Source: Opisthorchis felineus (Eukaryota; Platyhelminthes; Trematoda; Opisthorchiida; Opisthorchiidae). From it: a DNA stretch of 64,000 nucleotides. Under the pieces are notes generated by a model. That model saw nothing but the letters and a program-made list of their open reading frames with translations, ran no database searches and was not told where the DNA came from. Shown in pieces: positions 61,001 to 64,000 of this stretch (positions within the stretch are counted from its first letter, which is position 1; every line of letters starts with the position of its first letter). The translations under genes and the position numbers were made by a program. The DNA lies in contig SJOL01006408.1 of NCBI GenBank assembly GCA_004794785.1, positions 551,000-614,999 on the forward strand, written 5' to 3'.

Positions 61001-61091
61001 TACGCTGCCCTACAGGCTCATCAGTACTGTGAACCTGGAACGTTATCGTGACACGTACGCGGGATCTTTATCTGGTGGATGCAAGCGACGA
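1299..61091 (+). CDS. ABC transporter subfamily A (ABCA) gene, partial at both ends, about 20 exons
   Basis: Spliced gene for a full-size ABCA-type membrane ATPase. The family moves lipids or amphipaths across membranes; the substrate here cannot be told. The visible exons total about 3.35 kb (about 1,115 codons) over 60 kb. The order is NBD1 (GHNGAGKTT Walker A, LPGGD signature, [11 protein letters not shown]alker B), C-terminal NBD1 domain, charged linker, TM7, extracellular domain 2, TM8-12, then NBD2 (GPSGAGKST Walker A, LSGGC signature). The length from the NBD1 start to the NBD2 signature is what I expect of ABCA proteins. Introns range from 39 bp to about 6 kb and nearly all are GT-AG. 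The first membrane half (TM1-6, extracellular domain 1) is upstream of the window; NBD2 Walker B, H-loop and tail are downstream. No stop or frameshift is seen in the exons. Neighbouring sequence is retroelement debris in its introns. Family assignment is secure; the exact orthologue (ABCA1/2/3/7-like and so on) is not. Confidence 0.93.
3430..3505 (-). repeat. tRNA-derived SINE, family A fragment
   Basis: On the - strand a box-A-like TGGCCGAACGGTTAAG and a box-B-like GGTTCGAAACTCC are spaced as in a tRNA. The same head occurs at 27088, 56868 and 59036. The tRNA arms do not pair well, so it is a SINE head, not a tRNA gene. Confidence 0.65.
3930..4660 (-). mobile_element. RTE-like non-LTR retrotransposon, 3' end relic
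   Basis: The - strand carries a broken form of the C-terminal region that reads PRRALFAQP...RGGQ.MTWQR...LPGWGPRD in the copy at 28.9 kb; here a frame with [13 protein letters not shown] and [13 protein letters not shown] is visible. The low-coordinate end has a (CAT)n tract, a typical short-repeat 3' tail of this class. Closely similar to 13865-14540 and, inverted, to 36930-37430. No intact ORF. Confidence 0.75.
5454..5621. repeat. Compound (GAGT)n / (GAAT)n microsatellite
   Basis: About 170 bp of tetranucleotide repeat, first GAGT with GCAT interruptions and then GAAT. It causes His/Ser-rich open frames on the - strand ([10 protein letters not shown]...) that are artefacts and not genes. 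Confidence 0.95.
6421..6625 (+). CDS. ABCA exon: NBD1 start, A-loop and Walker A
   Basis: Acceptor ccctgcag, donor gtgagc. The frame opens [11 protein letters not shown], the usual 'LTKxY' entry of an ABCA nucleotide-binding domain whose Tyr stacks on the ATP adenine. It continues to [20 protein letters not shown], a textbook Walker A (P-loop), and then [10 protein letters not shown]. The exon starts with one base of a split codon and ends in phase 0. It is the first exon in the window that is certain. Confidence 0.95.
7305..7457 (+). CDS. ABCA exon: NBD1 Q-loop
   Basis: Exactly 51 codons, phase 0 to 0, acceptor ttcccttcgcag, donor gtaagg. It encodes [20 protein letters not shown] and then YEHM. 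This is the Q-loop segment, where the Gln couples ATP binding to the membrane domains. The usual CPQ of ABCA proteins reads CTQ here. The exon ends at HRE and joins the exon at 13430 across a 6-kb intron. Confidence 0.95.
8163..8205. repeat. (TA)n microsatellite
   Basis: An uninterrupted run of about 21 TA units, followed within 15 bases by a single N and the CACT block. Confidence 0.95.
8221..8732. repeat. (CACT)n microsatellite, about 512 bp
   Basis: About 128 near-perfect copies of CACT, with a few one-unit slips (CACACT, CTCTCA) only in the last 140 bp. One N sits immediately before it at 8220. Read length may limit it, so the true array may be longer. Confidence 0.95.
8745..8860. repeat. 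Degenerate tetranucleotide repeat (GAAT, CAAT, TCTG)
   Basis: A loose continuation of the CACT array into GAAT, CAAT and TCTATCTG motifs. Confidence 0.7.
9750..10880 (-). mobile_element. LINE (non-LTR) reverse transcriptase relic
   Basis: On the - strand an open frame at 10489-10878 contains [20 protein letters not shown], matching the RT entry pattern 'G.(I/V)VPL(F/Y)K.GSr....NYRGI'. It then has [13 protein letters not shown], a degraded 'GVKQGCVLAP'. Further on, 9793-9960 encodes [16 protein letters not shown], the post-RT 'QLRWaGHvxRM' motif. The order fits one element. The palm region with YADD is missing, and many frames are broken. Confidence 0.75.
12310..12700 (-). mobile_element. RTE-like element relic: endonuclease N-terminus
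   Basis: The - strand frame near 12480-12640 reads [20 protein letters not shown] followed by [20 protein letters not shown]. This is the start of the APE-type endonuclease of RTE-like elements ('lgTWNVRTL...rperRtalva.el..y.idi.aLsET'). Endonuclease catalytic parts further on are not open. Confidence 0.78.
12989..13021. repeat. (AT)n microsatellite
   Basis: About 16 AT units; produces an artificial IYIYIY stretch in overlapping - strand frames. Confidence 0.93.
13430..13688 (+). CDS. ABCA exon: NBD1 signature, Walker B, D-loop and H-loop
   Basis: Acceptor with a long T run (ttttttttgtag); donor gttggt, which is weak. Phase 0 in, phase 1 out. The catalytic parts of NBD1 follow in order: C-motif [18 protein letters not shown], Walker B and D-loop [13 protein letters not shown] with the catalytic Glu present, and switch/H-loop [14 protein letters not shown]. 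The signature normally starts LSGG; here it is LPGG, the only clear departure in a conserved catalytic motif of this gene. The split codon joins to the exon at 18671 to give Asp (ADR...). Confidence 0.96.
13865..15800 (-). mobile_element. RTE-like non-LTR retrotransposon, RT half, degraded
   Basis: Reading down the - strand from 15800: [18 protein letters not shown], then [17 protein letters not shown] (RT motif 4), then [14 protein letters not shown] (catalytic YADD changed to YADN), then [18 protein letters not shown]. The C-terminal [13 protein letters not shown] region is present in broken frame at 13877-14332, with a (CAT)n tail at 13868-13935. About 400 bp near 14545-14950 do not look like the element and may be an insertion or a strongly decayed stretch. 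Confidence 0.85.
16200..17083 (+). mobile_element. Penelope-like element, 3' part of RT and GIY-YIG region
   Basis: An open frame at 16291-16809 encodes [40 protein letters not shown] and [13 protein letters not shown], matching the Penelope RT pattern 'tsVYRKpT...f.S..p...k..li..L..RA..i...L..NGYP'. In another frame at 16769-16795 is SVEYVGCTN, a GIY-YIG-like core. Then [11 protein letters not shown] and [20 protein letters not shown] appear, ending at [10 protein letters not shown]. Frameshifts and stops make it a dead copy. Truncated at its 5' side. Confidence 0.85.
17465..17590. repeat. Unclassified interspersed repeat, copy 1
   Basis: The sequence around CGATGAAACGTTTGCCATCC and CAAGCTCGGCAAACAGACC is very similar to one arm of the hairpin at 32919-33080. 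Both are followed by a similar GCAGCGC...GAGCTACCTATATTC stretch. Transposon class not recognised. Confidence 0.65.
18108..18305 (+). repeat. tRNA-derived SINE, family B, decayed
   Basis: A decayed tRNA-like head, then the shared body CTTGTCTAGGCTTGG...AGCCTG and TAGGCACCGAAAGAGTGTTA, ending in an A/T-rich tail. The same body occurs at 24395, 30195, 36410, 55670 (inverted) and 62437. Confidence 0.72.
18671..18761 (+). CDS. ABCA exon: end of NBD1 catalytic domain
   Basis: Acceptor gtctcttggtctaccag, donor gtgagt. Phase 1 in, phase 2 out, matching both neighbours. It encodes [20 protein letters not shown] followed by [10 protein letters not shown], the classic ABCA strand after the H-loop ('DRIAIMxxGxLxCxGTxxFLKxxxGxGY'). 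No stop. Confidence 0.93.
18762..20951 (+). other. ABCA intron, 2.2 kb
   Basis: No transposon protein or tRNA head recognised. A 107-codon Met-rich frame at 19470-19793 (-) and a 90-codon frame at 20152-20424 (-) match nothing I know and look like chance frames. Confidence 0.6.
20952..21196 (+). CDS. ABCA exon: regulatory region after NBD1
   Basis: Acceptor ccgcttttttag, donor gtaagc. The first base completes the Asn codon begun at 18761; it leaves in phase 1. The frame runs from VTLTTKWDN to [13 protein letters not shown], which is the conserved ABCA ending of the half-transporter ('sxTTLEEVFLxL'). No stop in this frame. Confidence 0.92.
21197..22555 (+). other. ABCA intron, 1.4 kb
   Basis: I see no gene, repeat family or RNA in this stretch. 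Confidence 0.6.
22556..23005 (+). CDS. ABCA exon: inter-half linker and TM7
   Basis: The longest exon (450 nt), acceptor ctttctcacacag, donor gtaagt. Phase 1 in and out. The first 75 or so residues are charged and low in hydrophobics, a linker between the transporter halves. Then comes [19 protein letters not shown] and an [12 protein letters not shown] segment, which is TM7 of ABCA proteins. The end of the exon starts extracellular domain 2 and carries an N-glycosylation sequon (NIT). Confidence 0.92.
24395..24585 (+). repeat. tRNA-derived SINE, family B, decayed
   Basis: Box-B-like GGGTTGAACCCAACC followed by the family body (CTTCTGTCCAGGCTTCGTCA and CGTACCGAAGGAATGTTACG) and an A/T-rich tail. 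Confidence 0.72.
25735..25970. repeat. Unclassified interspersed repeat, copy 2
   Basis: Shares AAGGTTGCTGAAAATTCTTC, CGACCGGTTCCGCCC, a run through GAGTTTTCGTCAATCTTATG and the end ATTTGCAAATCAATTTGG with copies at 33290-33420 (inverted), 59690-59890 and 60325-60560. No coding capacity seen. Confidence 0.72.
26602..26804 (+). CDS. ABCA exon: extracellular domain 2, part 1
   Basis: The acceptor attctgaag is weak; the donor gtgagt is strong. Its two leading bases complete the codon left at 23005. Open frame of 67 codons, including [20 protein letters not shown] and [16 protein letters not shown], with an NYS sequon. ECD2 sequence is poorly conserved in the family, so placement rests on phase, order and the continuous frame. 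Confidence 0.82.
26805..26843 (+). other. 39-nt micro-intron of the ABCA gene
   Basis: Starts gtgagt, ends ctccattag. Its length is a multiple of three, and its last three bases form an in-frame TAG, so retention would stop translation. Introns of about 30-40 nt are a known flatworm class. Confidence 0.8.
26844..26991 (+). CDS. ABCA exon: extracellular domain 2, part 2
   Basis: Follows the previous exon after only 39 nt. Acceptor tctccattag, donor gtgagt, phase 0 in, phase 1 out. It encodes [20 protein letters not shown] and continues to LRNLPLA. An alternative acceptor 16 nt downstream leads to a stop within 12 codons and is excluded. Confidence 0.8.
26992..27956 (+). other. ABCA intron, may hide a small exon
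   Basis: A SINE-A copy (27088-27250) lies here. An open segment at 27812-27848 bounded by AG and GTGAGT could be a small exon, but it does not repair the phase mismatch. The rest shows nothing. Confidence 0.5.
27088..27250 (+). repeat. tRNA-derived SINE, family A
   Basis: tRNA-like head TTAACCGAGAGGTTGCGAGT with box B GAGTTCGAATCTCC, then a body containing GATTCCAAATAAGGATGAAA and CAACTGTACAGTGC that resembles the copy at 59036-59190. Confidence 0.7.
27957..28085 (+). CDS. Tentative ABCA exon: end of extracellular domain 2
   Basis: Strong acceptor (ttttttcgcaattcag) and donor gtaagt around 129 nt with two open frames. The phase-0 frame ([12 protein letters not shown] ... LKQQGV) fits the next exon at 32309; the other open frame fits the phase of the previous exon but runs into a stop in the next one. 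A small exon may therefore be missing before it. The NIT sequon would suit an extracellular region. Confidence 0.5.
28480..29400 (+). mobile_element. RTE-like non-LTR retrotransposon, C-terminal and 3' end
   Basis: Frames on the + strand read [37 protein letters not shown], then [20 protein letters not shown] and [18 protein letters not shown] with [12 protein letters not shown]. These are the thumb and C-terminal parts of the same family as the - strand copies. Two frameshifts near 28680 and 28790 break it. 5' truncated, as is usual for these elements. Confidence 0.85.
30195..30400 (+). repeat. tRNA-derived SINE, family B
   Basis: Box A GATAGCTCAGTGGTTAAGGC, box B CTGGTTCGTATCC, then the body TGTCTAGGCTTGAGAAACCT and GGGCACCGAAGCGGTGCTAC. 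One of the better-preserved copies. Confidence 0.8.
30420..30560 (+). repeat. tRNA-derived SINE, family A or related
   Basis: Head TTAGTTCAGTTGGTAGAGTA and box B GCGGGTTCGAATGCTC directly downstream of the SINE-B copy. The body (TTGCATTCACTGCTAAGGTA) differs from both main families. Confidence 0.6.
31757..31793. repeat. Minisatellite, 11-bp unit, about 3 copies
   Basis: Direct repeats of ACGTTCCACTC in a row; short, no sign of function. Confidence 0.85.
32309..32488 (+). CDS. ABCA exon: TM8
   Basis: Acceptor cctttctgtttactaaag; the donor is gcaagt, a GC-AG intron. 60 codons, phase 0 to 0. It encodes [13 protein letters not shown], a polar run, then [20 protein letters not shown] and DIVREKE. 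A membrane helix followed by a V-x-E-x-E turn into the cytoplasm is typical where ABCA TM8 ends. An upstream start at 32285 is less likely because the frame meets TGA shortly before it and no acceptor lies between. Confidence 0.86.
32780..33420. repeat. Unclassified interspersed repeat, copy 3, rearranged
   Basis: Contains parts of the family in both orientations: TTGCACACCAAGCTGGTTTT at 32817, the hairpin arms, CGATATTCAAGATATCGCAG, and an inverted GAACATAAGGTTGACAGAAA at about 33309. The order suggests two copies head to head. Confidence 0.65.
32919..33080. repeat. 75-bp perfect inverted repeat (hairpin)
   Basis: Bases 32919-32993 are the exact reverse complement of 33006-33080, separated by 12 bases. 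Each arm contains CGCCGAGCTTGGCAGTTGGA on one strand. No mismatch was found on base-by-base reading. A single arm of the same sequence is found diverged at 17498-17550. Confidence 0.93.
35784..35915 (+). CDS. ABCA exon: coupling helix region and TM9
   Basis: 44 codons, phase 0 to 0, acceptor gtggtttactcag, donor gttagt. [20 protein letters not shown] joins directly to the REKE of the previous exon, matching the family pattern 'E(R/K)..g.khlq...G....aYW'. The helix [17 protein letters not shown] follows. The frame stays open past the donor for about 50 codons, but the next certain exon continues correctly from here. Confidence 0.9.
36410..36515 (+). repeat. SINE family B, 3' part
   Basis: Only the distal body is present: CTCGGGCAACCTCAGTCCTC, GGCAGTTAGGCACGGAAAGA and a T-rich end. 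Confidence 0.65.
36915..37440 (+). mobile_element. RTE-like non-LTR retrotransposon, 3' end
   Basis: The + strand reads [13 protein letters not shown], a stop, then [14 protein letters not shown] and [20 protein letters not shown] and LPGWGPRDG. It then enters a 3' UTR that is nearly the reverse complement of 13920-14150. The tail ends near GGTTCTTACAGCTGGCAATG. Confidence 0.85.
38482..38530. repeat. (TA)n microsatellite with a 20-N assembly gap
   Basis: TA runs on both sides of N at 38498-38517. The gap is probably a repeat the assembly could not cross; its true size is unknown. Confidence 0.95.
39789..39938 (+). CDS. ABCA exon: TM10
   Basis: 50 codons, phase 0 to 0, acceptor gttttcctttctcag, donor gtaagt. 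It encodes [20 protein letters not shown] and [20 protein letters not shown]. The second part resembles the ABCA segment 'sYllSFlFsxpsxA'. The other two frames have stops. Confidence 0.86.
39939..41779 (+). other. ABCA intron, 1.8 kb
   Basis: No gene or named repeat. A tRNA-like stretch at 41035-41105 (GGAAGAGTACTGGTAAAATA with GGTGGTCACATCCCGC) is too decayed to call. A tandem of about 9 bp (GATCTAATTA) occurs at 41125-41145. Confidence 0.5.
41780..41905 (+). CDS. ABCA exon: TM11
   Basis: 42 codons, phase 0 to 0, with a long pyrimidine tract before the acceptor (ttgttcttccttccag) and donor gtaagt. Strongly hydrophobic: [20 protein letters not shown] and then [20 protein letters not shown]. 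It sits between TM10 and the cytoplasm-leading exon 136 bp downstream. Confidence 0.88.
41906..42041 (+). other. ABCA intron, 136 bp
   Basis: Starts gtaagt, ends with a T-rich tract and cctacag. Nothing else in it. Confidence 0.85.
42042..42149 (+). CDS. ABCA exon: segment between TM11 and TM12
   Basis: 36 codons, phase 0 to 0, acceptor gtttttcctacag, donor gtaagt. It encodes [20 protein letters not shown] and [16 protein letters not shown]. Its place fits the loop preceding the last helix of ABCA proteins. It is separated from the next exon by a 6-kb intron. Confidence 0.84.
47103..47681 (-). CDS. Unrecognised 192-codon ORF antisense in an ABCA intron
   Basis: The second-longest frame in the window after a repeat-derived one. 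I do not recognise the product. The N-terminal two-thirds have balanced composition ([38 protein letters not shown]); the rest contains a short hydrophobic run ([14 protein letters not shown]). On the - strand a splice-acceptor-like TTTCGTCCACTACAG lies just inside the 5' end, and a donor-like AAG-GTATCT follows SKKDKK. A single coding exon of about 110 codons is possible. It could equally be an old transposon piece, a processed gene copy or chance. No start context or poly(A) signal stands out. Confidence 0.3.
   Translation of the reverse strand: MLFRPLQCTRRNGSLRQLLTETGKLLRLYLLSSRGRRPRLNLHDGAILDPYWLAFWPFNECLRMVHCRLAKHPSNKPTIRSSGAARKGNRHLVIAKEAFPPTTMDVKSIQKRIPSKKDKKVSLCYLLFVGIFFDAVRQRICQTSTSLKIIQHLVSQQLKQISLHWISWNPRNTEESEENLSKFTLDHEGKLS
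47840..48060. repeat. Unclassified interspersed repeat, fragments
   Basis: CTGTTCGCCGAGCTTGGCAA near 47848 and AGTTCGCCGAGCTTGGCTC near 48034, plus GTAGCTCGGGTATGTTTAGA, match pieces of the family at 32919 and 33081. Confidence 0.55.
48106..48295 (+). CDS. ABCA exon: TM12 region and start of the linker to NBD2
   Basis: Start chosen after the AG at 48104-48105 (tcttcgaaagag), which keeps phase 0 from the previous exon; donor gtaagt, phase 1 out. It encodes [20 protein letters not shown] and ends VLQRNSKE plus one base. TM12 is weakly hydrophobic, so the exact 5' boundary is uncertain. The split codon joins perfectly to the exon at 49124. Confidence 0.7.
48296..49123 (+). other. ABCA intron, 0.8 kb
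   Basis: Contains a hydrophobic open frame (48591-48797) discussed as a finding, and a short inverted SINE-B tail piece near 48880-48920. Nothing else. Confidence 0.6.
49124..49182 (+). CDS. ABCA exon: linker before NBD2 (59 nt)
   Basis: Excellent acceptor (ctttctcccatatcctattcctcag) and donor gtaagt. The first two bases complete Asp. It encodes [20 protein letters not shown], equivalent to the acidic 'DEDVxxER' linker in ABCA proteins just before the second nucleotide-binding domain. Phase 0 out. Confidence 0.85.
49183..54144 (+). other. ABCA intron, 5.0 kb
   Basis: Contains a tRNA-like head at 52395-52475 and a possible inverted one at 50305-50370. A stretch at 51240-51300 shares CGACACGAAGGCTTTG-like sequence with 59545. 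A 170-codon frame at 51163-51675 (-) overlaps that repeat, and I do not treat it as a gene. Elsewhere nothing is recognised. Confidence 0.55.
52395..52475 (+). repeat. tRNA-like SINE head, family A type
   Basis: ACCAGACGGCTAAGTGTTCG followed by box B GTGGGTTCGAGACTTCC, spaced as a tRNA. No family body recognised downstream. Confidence 0.5.
54145..54306 (+). CDS. ABCA exon: start of NBD2
   Basis: 54 codons, phase 0 to 0, acceptor tttcctccatcttccag, donor gtgggt. It encodes [20 protein letters not shown], an Arg-rich stretch, then [10 protein letters not shown]. The LTKxY entry and the strand before the P-loop are diagnostic of an ABC domain. About 30 residues lie between them, longer than in NBD1, including [11 protein letters not shown]. 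Confidence 0.93.
55670..55880 (-). repeat. tRNA-derived SINE, family B, well preserved
   Basis: On the - strand: GAGATGGCTGAGTGGTTAGA, box B CTGGTTCGAACCCTGTC, the body with TAGGTTTTGGAAACCTGACA and CTAGGCACCGAAGAGCTGTT, and an (ATA)n tail. The full order head-body-tail is visible. Confidence 0.85.
56868..56945 (+). repeat. tRNA-derived SINE, family A head
   Basis: AGCCGCTTGTGGTCAAACGG and box-B-like GCGAATTCGAAACACATTG; resembles the copy at 59036 with substitutions in both boxes. Confidence 0.65.
57360..57560. repeat. Degenerate tetranucleotide repeat (CAAT/CAGT/CATT)
   Basis: About 200 bp of loosely repeated CAGTCAAT-like units; gives a Ser/Gln-rich artificial frame ([10 protein letters not shown]) on the + strand. 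Confidence 0.85.
58707..58808 (+). CDS. ABCA exon: NBD2 Walker A
   Basis: 34 codons, phase 0 to 0, acceptor gttcttatatctccag, donor gtaaga. It encodes [20 protein letters not shown] and [13 protein letters not shown]. The P-loop is GPSGAGKST, with all residues needed for phosphate binding. Confidence 0.95.
58809..59290 (+). other. ABCA intron, 482 bp
   Basis: Nearly a third is a SINE-A copy (59036-59190). It separates Walker A from the Q-loop of NBD2. Confidence 0.8.
59036..59190 (+). repeat. tRNA-derived SINE, family A, best copy
   Basis: Head GCCGCTCGTGGCCGAACGGT with box A, box B CGCGGGTTCGAGACTC, then GATGATTTCGAACAAGAGTT and AACAACTGTACCTGC. The 5' and 3' arms of the tRNA-like part do not pair, so it is not a functional tRNA. 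Confidence 0.8.
59291..59475 (+). CDS. ABCA exon: NBD2 Q-loop
   Basis: Acceptor ctgattgtttctcag, donor gtgagt, phase 0 in, phase 2 out. It encodes [20 protein letters not shown] and [11 protein letters not shown]. The Q-loop CPQ is canonical here, in contrast with CTQ in NBD1. The tail 'DSHVTR' leads into the helical subdomain. Confidence 0.94.
59690..59890. repeat. Unclassified interspersed repeat, copy 4
   Basis: Contains CGAGTTTCTTTTAGCCCTGT, ACTTGAACACCATTTG and GGGATATCACAGTGCATTCA, matching the family at 25735 and 60325 with much divergence. Confidence 0.6.
60325..60760. repeat. Unclassified interspersed repeat, copies 5 (direct) and 6 (inverted)
   Basis: Direct copy from 60325 (ACTCATAAGGTTGCTGAATA, CTTACGTTCTACTTCAACAC, ATTTGCACACCGACTTAG). 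A second piece at about 60600-60720 runs the other way (CAGAACATAAGGTTGAGGGA). Together they form an interrupted head-to-head pair. Confidence 0.65.
61016..61091 (+). CDS. ABCA exon: NBD2 signature; last exon in the window
   Basis: Acceptor cgctgccctacag, donor gtaagt. The first base completes Arg; phase 0 out. It encodes [20 protein letters not shown] and GCKRR, so the C-motif is LSGGC with the conserved Ser and Gly pair intact. The Walker B exon should follow, but I find none before 64000, so it lies beyond the window in an intron of at least 2.9 kb. Confidence 0.93.
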
Positions 61092-64000
61092 GTAAGTGAC
61101 GACCACACAACCTTGTTTAAAGTCTGCATTTTCAGCAATAGAATGAGTTCTGGTCCCGGCGTGTGAAGAACGCCGTTTGTTCACCCAGGCTCTTGGTGTG
61201 CTGTCACTGTTGTGGATATCTGAAGAGTTTTTTTGCATCAGACACAATGTGGCTTAGCCCGAGATTTGTGTTAATCAAGCATAAAAGACCCATAAATGTA
61301 GAAGTAGGATACACTTGCATTGTGAGCAGCTTTTGATCACGCCAGGAAACAGCACTCAACGGAACACACAAGAATTCGTAAGATATCCATGCAGTTTTGT
61401 TCTAACTGTTATTTTTGTCATTAACTTGGTGCTAAATATTTAGTCTTACTTCGCGTTGAGGTACCAATCAGAATATCCTATGGCTACGGCTATTCACACA
61501 AAGAATGTCCGCCGAAGGAATGATGCATAACTACTCAGTGGTACTTAGAGTAAAGCGGTGTGGCGGAAACACTCTCCAAGTCGTCTCTCTGAGGGGCAGT
61601 AAATTGCTCAAAGTAGCTATTCTCCGCAGGCCTACACCACGGACATTTTCCCGCGTGTCTTCTGAAATTCCGAAAAACGCAGCTCTCAATCATTATTGGG
61701 ACCTGTGATTATCCGGTGAGACAGAAAGATCAACCACGTGACCCTTGGGCCACTGCTTCTTTGAGCGCCATACTAATGAATTAGTTGTAGGTGCACGTTT
61801 TATGGCTGACTGACCAGCCCATTCCTTTGAGAAACTGCCCTCAGGATACCAAACCTCCCTTCGACAACGGTTCTTCCTAATGGGAAGGACAAGCAATATC
61901 AGTTGTATCAGGCGTTTTAGGTACCAGGTTGGTAAAAGTGTAGTTGTGTCGCAGGTGCATGTATCCTGGGTTAAATCCTCGGATAAGTCCAACAAAGTCC
62001 AGACTACTGCACCAGCCCTGCGTACGACAATGATTATATAATGTAACGGAGTTAGATGATGGAGCATGGCATCTTCATTGTGATCTATCCTCTTGGAGGG
62101 ACAACCTTCTGTTTGTGTAGCCAGAAACTAGAACTGGTTTGATTCTTTGAGGGTCGTCTCTTCAAGGACTGTGTAAAACGGGTAACATCATCACTAAAAA
62201 CAGCGTTTGTATTAGAGGGAGGTCTCATGGTTGGAGTTTTCCTAACGTAAGTAGTATCGATGACTGTGACAACATAGATCCTCCTTTCTCTCCTTTGATT
62301 GAACTTATTCAGTTCTGTGGGATATACGAACTGGAAAGACAAGAAGACTAGAAAAATTGTCTACTTCTTGTTTCGTGTACACAGAGACTGATTAACTTAG
62401 TCTTGGGATCCTTTCTTTCAGGAAGTGTACTGTCAATCTGAGAGATGGCGAGATGGTTAGAGCGCGAATTTAGTGATCGGAAGGTCCGTGGTTCGATCCC
62501 AACCTCTGCATCTTGACTTTTCCTGTCTAGGCTTGGGAAACCTGGCTGTATCCTAGCACTCGGGCTTCCTTCGGTTGGCCTGGCAGCTAGACACCGAAAT
62601 GGTGTTACAGCTGGGCAACTATTACTATTTCTACTACTGTTAATCCACGTTTCCGGAAAGTAGGCCCCAAAGCACACAGGATTTCAAGCCCAGTAAAGCA
62701 GGTTCGGAACATCCAAAATGAGGGAGAACCGCTAGGGGTTTACAGTTGTCTCCCCAAGAAACAATAGCCTTTATTGCCTGGACGAAGGTAAATGCATTTT
62801 AGGGAACTTTAATAACTCCTACCTGGATTGTCTTTTTGACATGGCTACTGTCAATTCAGCAAAAAACTCTTGAATATTATTTCAACAGCACGCGATGACT
62901 ATCCATGGCCTGATGCTGAAAAACATCTCAACGGGTTTGTTTCTCCCAACACCAAACTTATGCATACTACTGATGATGAGGGAAAATGCTCTGAATTCTT
63001 GAATAATCACTTCAACTAACAGTCCCTTTGCTGTTTGCTTGTCTACAGAACACGAATGACAATTCCATTCACACACCTGGCTTACTGATGCGAATACATA
63101 TTTGAAAAAATGGGCTGGGAATGTAGCCCGTACACCCAGTCAGTGTACTGCGAGCAGTGTACTGCCAGTAATCAAAACAACTATGAAATCACCCCCAAAC
63201 CTTGGAATAAAGGGCACACTTCTCACCCGATTCACCCATTTGGTTGCCAGTTTTTCTGAAGTCTCATTTATCCTAACTGTCAGTATCACCTGCTAAAATT
63301 AGCACGCTTTTGCTGACCGCACAGCAGTGGCTGGGTCTATCGCCAGCAGCTAGAAAGCTGAAGGAAATCAACCCGAATAACTTAGTTCTTCAGATCAACA
63401 GGAGGTTGTTACTCCAAATTAGGACCACATTTTGCAGTTTCGTCATTAGGATCGTGATAAAACACTGGTGAAATGTGACTGGATATTGCACTTATCCTGG
63501 GGAGATATAAAGGAGCACTTCATACTGGAGGTCATTTCTGCATATGAAACCTTTTGCCATATTCTTACTCATTTATGTCAGAAATAAGTATGTTGTCGGA
63601 AAAACCTTCCCAGGCGTTGAGTGGGTGGCATCAGCCAATACTAATAACCGATTCTACAACAGTGTTAAACGACTGGTATTTCCTTTGGTAGGGCGCATTG
63701 TGTTCAGGAAAAGACTGTCACACAGATATGATAGCCCCTCCTCTGATCGACGTATCCGAGATCGGTACAAATAGTGCAGTGTACTTCTGAGAAAGTTGTT
63801 TGATTGTTTTTATTTTTTCTTGAGCTCCCTTGTGAGTAATTAGGACATGCACCTACCGTGTACCTCTCTGGAACTCTTGAATAAGTATCCTGAGATTGTT
63901 GATAAGTTTGCTTCTCCTGGCAGTTCAGCGCACGCATCACCAACTCACCAACTCGTATCACCTACGGTGTCAGAAATTAATACCACTGAGACCAAAGGAT
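61092..64000 (+). other. ABCA intron continuing past the window end
   Basis: Starts with donor gtaagt. No exon with a Walker B (LDEPT) motif is found to the window end. It contains a SINE-B copy (62437-62645). Frames at 61693-62067 (-), 62085-62342 (-) and 63544-63774 (+) match nothing known to me. Confidence 0.7.
62437..62645 (+). repeat. tRNA-derived SINE, family B, well preserved
   Basis: GAGATGGCGAGATGGTTAGA, box B GTGGTTCGATCCCAACC, the body TAGGCTTGGGAAACCTGGCT and CAGCTAGACACCGAAATGGT, and a (TACTATTTC)n-like tail. Closest relative here is the inverted copy at 55670. Confidence 0.85.

Larger units (their letters stand above)
59476..61015 (+). other. ABCA intron, 1.5 kb, packed with repeat copies
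   Basis: Holds two direct copies and one inverted partial copy of the unclassified repeat (59690-60760). A stretch at 59545-59600 is shared with 51240-51300. Nothing else recognised. Confidence 0.7.

Overview
The window is eukaryotic, multi-intron, repeat-rich DNA. It looks like a flatworm, most likely a digenean trematode. That assignment is an inference from style: 40-nt-class micro-introns beside introns of 5-6 kb, Penelope-like and RTE-like retroelement relics, and tRNA-headed SINEs. No marker gene was available to test it. Two runs of N (8220 and 38498-38517) show that it comes from a draft assembly.

One host gene dominates. About 20 exons on the + strand, from about 1.3 kb (first tentative exon) or 6.4 kb (first certain exon) to 61.1 kb, encode the central two-thirds of a full-length ABC transporter of subfamily A. 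In order they give the start of NBD1 with its A-loop and Walker A (6421-6625), the Q-loop (7305-7457), the C-motif, Walker B and H-loop (13430-13688), and the NBD1 C-terminal domain (18671-21196). A polar linker and TM7 follow (22556-23005), then the second extracellular domain (26602-28085), the second membrane domain (32309-42149 and 48106-48295), and the linker into NBD2 (49124-54306). NBD2 closes the series with Walker A (58707-58808), Q-loop (59291-59475) and C-motif (61016-61091). Splice phases match at every certain junction except one (26991 to 27957). The first membrane half lies before the window, and NBD2 Walker B onward lies after it. No in-frame stop or frameshift was seen in the exons, so the gene looks functional.

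The introns hold almost everything else. There are at least six degraded non-LTR retrotransposon pieces: 3.9-4.7, 9.75-10.9, 12.3-12.7 and 13.9-15.8 kb on the - strand, and 28.5-29.4 and 36.9-37.4 kb on the + strand. Two Penelope-like element ends face each other (1-210 on - and 16.2-17.08 kb on +). Two tRNA-derived SINE families and an unclassified interspersed repeat recur; one copy of the latter contains a 75-bp perfect hairpin at 33.0 kb. Microsatellites include about 512 bp of (CACT)n. An unrecognised 192-codon ORF lies antisense in the intron at 47.1-47.7 kb.

I found no operon, CRISPR, phage or defence system. The notable biology is in the transporter (an altered NBD1 signature motif, a 39-nt intron, a GC-AG intron) and in the structure of its repeats. 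All exon coordinates come from reading splice sites and frames by eye, without alignment or transcript data.
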